Assembly (NCBI GenBank): GCA_021777685.1
Contig: JAJYDH010000300.1
Location: forward strand, 1-8,100
DNA: 8,100 nt
Direction: 5' to 3'
Source: Planctomycetota bacterium
GTDB taxonomy: Bacteria > Planctomycetota > Planctomycetia > Isosphaerales > Isosphaeraceae
Of this stretch, positions 6,784-8,100 are shown piece by piece. Made by a program: the position numbers and the translations under genes. Within the stretch, counting starts at the first letter, position 1. Each line of letters opens with the position of its first letter. The notes beneath the pieces were generated by a model, which saw nothing but the letters and a program-made list of their open reading frames with translations, was not told the DNA's origin and ran no database searches.

Positions 6784-6787
6784 CGCG

Positions 6788-8100
6788 TTGGGAAGCTTCA
6801 GAACGCTCACGATTCTCTTGACCCTCAGCGCCTGGGGGGTGGCCACGGAAGGCTCCCCCCCCGGCGACTCGGCCACGCCCACGGGCGCGTCGCCGCGAGC
6901 AAGCTTGCCCGCGCCCGCCGTCGAGTACCTCAAGGGCGGAATCCGCCTGTTCAATTCCGGTGACCAGGGCACTGCCGCCAAGTACCTCAAGGTGGCCAAC
7001 GACTATCGCGACCAGCTCCAGCCCGGAGAGCAGGCCCAGCTCGACGACTTCCTGGCCAAGGTGAACCCGGCGCCGACCGACCCGGCCGTCCAGCCGGCGG
7101 CGACGCCATCCGCCTCGGCCCCGTCGGCCGGCCCGGCACCGGCCGGGGCGCCCCCATCGGGCCCGGCCACCGCGACGACGACGACCGCCCCGTCGTTCTC
7201 GGCCCAGCGGACCACGACCGACACCAAGCAGGAGGCCCGGTGGAAGCTCCAGGCCGCCCGCGAGGCGATGCGGATGGGCAACTACGACGAGGCCACCCGG
7301 ATCGTCGCCGAGGTCCAGAAGATGAACGTCAAGTGGGGCCTCTTCGACGAGACCCCCGCCAAGCTCACCGAGGCGATCGCCAAGGCCCGTCCCAAGGCCG
7401 CCTCCGCCCCGACGCCCGGGACCCACGACAAGCGCCAGGCCCTGGCCAAGCTCAAGGAGGCCCGCACGCTCCTGGAGACCAACCAGTTCGAGCAGGCCGA
7501 GGCCCTCGCCCTGGAGGTCAACTCCTGGGGCTTCTCGTACAGCATGTGGGAGGACAAGCCCGCCAAGGTCGCCGCCGCCGCCCGGGCCCTCCGCAAGCGA
7601 GAACTGACGCGGGGGCTCCCCCCCAAGCTCCAGCCCAGCGGGACCACCTATGACTCGCTCGTGAGCGAGGCCCGGCACCTCGTGGCCGTCGGCAAGTACG
7701 ACGAGGCCGCCGCCAGGGCCCGCCAGGCGATGGCCCTGAACGTGATCCCGGCGCTCACGGCCGACCGCGCCGAGACCGTGCTCAACGACATCGAGACCGC
7801 CAAGGCGCGGATGAACCCGGCAACCCCGCCGACCGCCCTCGCCTCGGCCGCCCCGGCCCCGAAGCCGACCGGGGATGAGCCGCCGAGCGTGATCGCCGAG
7901 CGTCAGGCCAACGACCTGCTGGGACGCGGCCTGACCGAGGCCGCCTCGGCGAAGTTCGTGGAGGCCGATCGCCTCAAGGCCGCCGAGATGGCCCAGCCGC
8001 CGGGGCCGCCCGCCGTCGCCTCGGCCGTCCCGGCGCCGATGCCGGCCCAGCCGCCGCTCGACCAGGCCGTCCAGCGGGTGACCGCCGACCCGGCCCCGGG
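6788..8100 (+). CDS. Exported protein with TPR-like repeats; probable N-terminus of a large secretin-type protein (partial)
   Basis: The frame is open from TTG at 6788 to the window end (437 complete codons, no stop), so the gene is truncated by the window. GAAAGGAGGT (6774-6783), matching the 16S 3' end over ten bases, ends 4 nt before the TTG and fixes the start. The N-terminus MGSFRTLTILLTLSAWGVA looks like a Sec signal peptide. A helical unit (45-92) is followed by a Pro/Ala/Thr linker (93-146), then three related units of about 65-70 aa: 150-200 (GNYDEA, then NVKWGLFDETPAKL), 217-270 (NQFEQAEAL, then WGFSYSMWEDKPAKV) and 288-339 (GKYDEAAARA, then NVIPALTADRAETV). A fragment of a fourth unit is at 367-398. 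I recall similar repeats at the N-termini of planctomycete type II/III secretion (GspD/PilQ-like) secretins, and the cluster order agrees. The secretin domain is not in view, so the function is inferred. A generic TPR protein is the alternative. It probably has its own promoter. Confidence 0.75.
   Translation, partial: MGSFRTLTILLTLSAWGVATEGSPPGDSATPTGASPRASLPAPAVEYLKGGIRLFNSGDQGTAAKYLKVANDYRDQLQPGEQAQLDDFLAKVNPAPTDPAVQPAATPSASAPSAGPAPAGAPPSGPATATTTTAPSFSAQRTTTDTKQEARWKLQAAREAMRMGNYDEATRIVAEVQKMNVKWGLFDETPAKLTEAIAKARPKAASAPTPGTHDKRQALAKLKEARTLLETNQFEQAEALALEVNSWGFSYSMWEDKPAKVAAAARALRKRELTRGLPPKLQPSGTTYDSLVSEARHLVAVGKYDEAAARARQAMALNVIPALTADRAETVLNDIETAKARMNPATPPTALASAAPAPKPTGDEPPSVIAERQANDLLGRGLTEAASAKFVEADRLKAAEMAQPPGPPAVASAVPAPMPAQPPLDQAVQRVTADPAP

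Larger units (their letters stand above)
6419..6787 (+). other. 369-bp non-coding spacer between third and fourth genes
   Basis: It holds the 14-bp hairpin at its left end, the candidate promoter in the middle and the Shine-Dalgarno at its right end. From about 6570 to 6770 I see no convincing gene, repeat or riboswitch. Short open frames here lack start signals and overlap known genes in the wrong frame. Confidence 0.6.

Noticed and set aside
6541..6963. 140-codon + strand frame spanning the spacer and the start of gene 4
   Set aside because: It would start at the TTG of the -35 element and overlaps the signal-peptide region of gene 4 in another frame. It has no Shine-Dalgarno and a basic low-complexity product.
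2648..7678. A 1676-codon open frame on the - strand covering genes 2, 3 and part of gene 4
   Set aside because: Genes 2, 3 and 4 happen to share one frame, and this antisense frame is exactly in codon register with them. It stays open because the sense genes never use TTA, CTA or TCA, as expected for GC-ending codon use. Its product is repetitive Gly/Arg/Leu/Asp-rich sequence without domains and crosses non-coding spacers.
1..8100. CRISPR arrays, tRNA or rRNA genes, insertion sequences
   Set aside because: No spaced repeats, cloverleaf, rRNA-like stretches, transposase or terminal inverted repeats were seen. The tandem repeats present are coding and in frame.

Overview
The window is strongly GC-rich, and the real genes avoid A-ending codons. 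All supported genes lie on the + strand. The first gene is a very characteristic PilM-type ATPase with a membrane segment and a long periplasmic part. That form, the large envelope proteins around it and their Met/Gly/Pro-rich stretches resemble Planctomycetota (Isosphaeraceae or Gemmataceae-like). This assignment rests on recognition and codon use, not on a search.

Layout: 1-162 is a leader with hairpins. 163-2562 encodes a PilM domain joined to a PilN-like NLLP motif, a transmembrane helix and a periplasmic region. 2563-2665 is a spacer with a GC hairpin. 2666-4390 encodes a PilO-like single-pass protein with a Lys/Ala/Pro repeat tail. 4391-4474 is a short spacer. 4475-6418 encodes a second single-pass envelope protein, in the place where PilP would be, ending in a poly-lysine tail. 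6419-6787 is non-coding and holds a strong 14-bp hairpin (probable transcript end) and a sigma70-like promoter. 6788 to the window end is the 5' part of a large exported protein with TPR-like repeats. It starts at TTG behind a near-perfect Shine-Dalgarno sequence and has no stop in the window.

How they may work together: the order ATPase/PilN-like, PilO-like, periplasmic linker protein, then a large exported repeat protein parallels pilMNOPQ of type IV pilus (and gspLMCD of type II secretion) alignment complexes. My reading is a divergent, rearranged alignment subcomplex connecting a cytoplasmic actin-like ATPase through the inner membrane to an outer-membrane channel. The secretin domain itself, if present, lies beyond the window, so the role of gene 4 is inferred. 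The most interesting features are the apparent natural PilM-PilN fusion, and Met/Gly/Pro-rich inserts at comparable positions in all three inner-membrane proteins.
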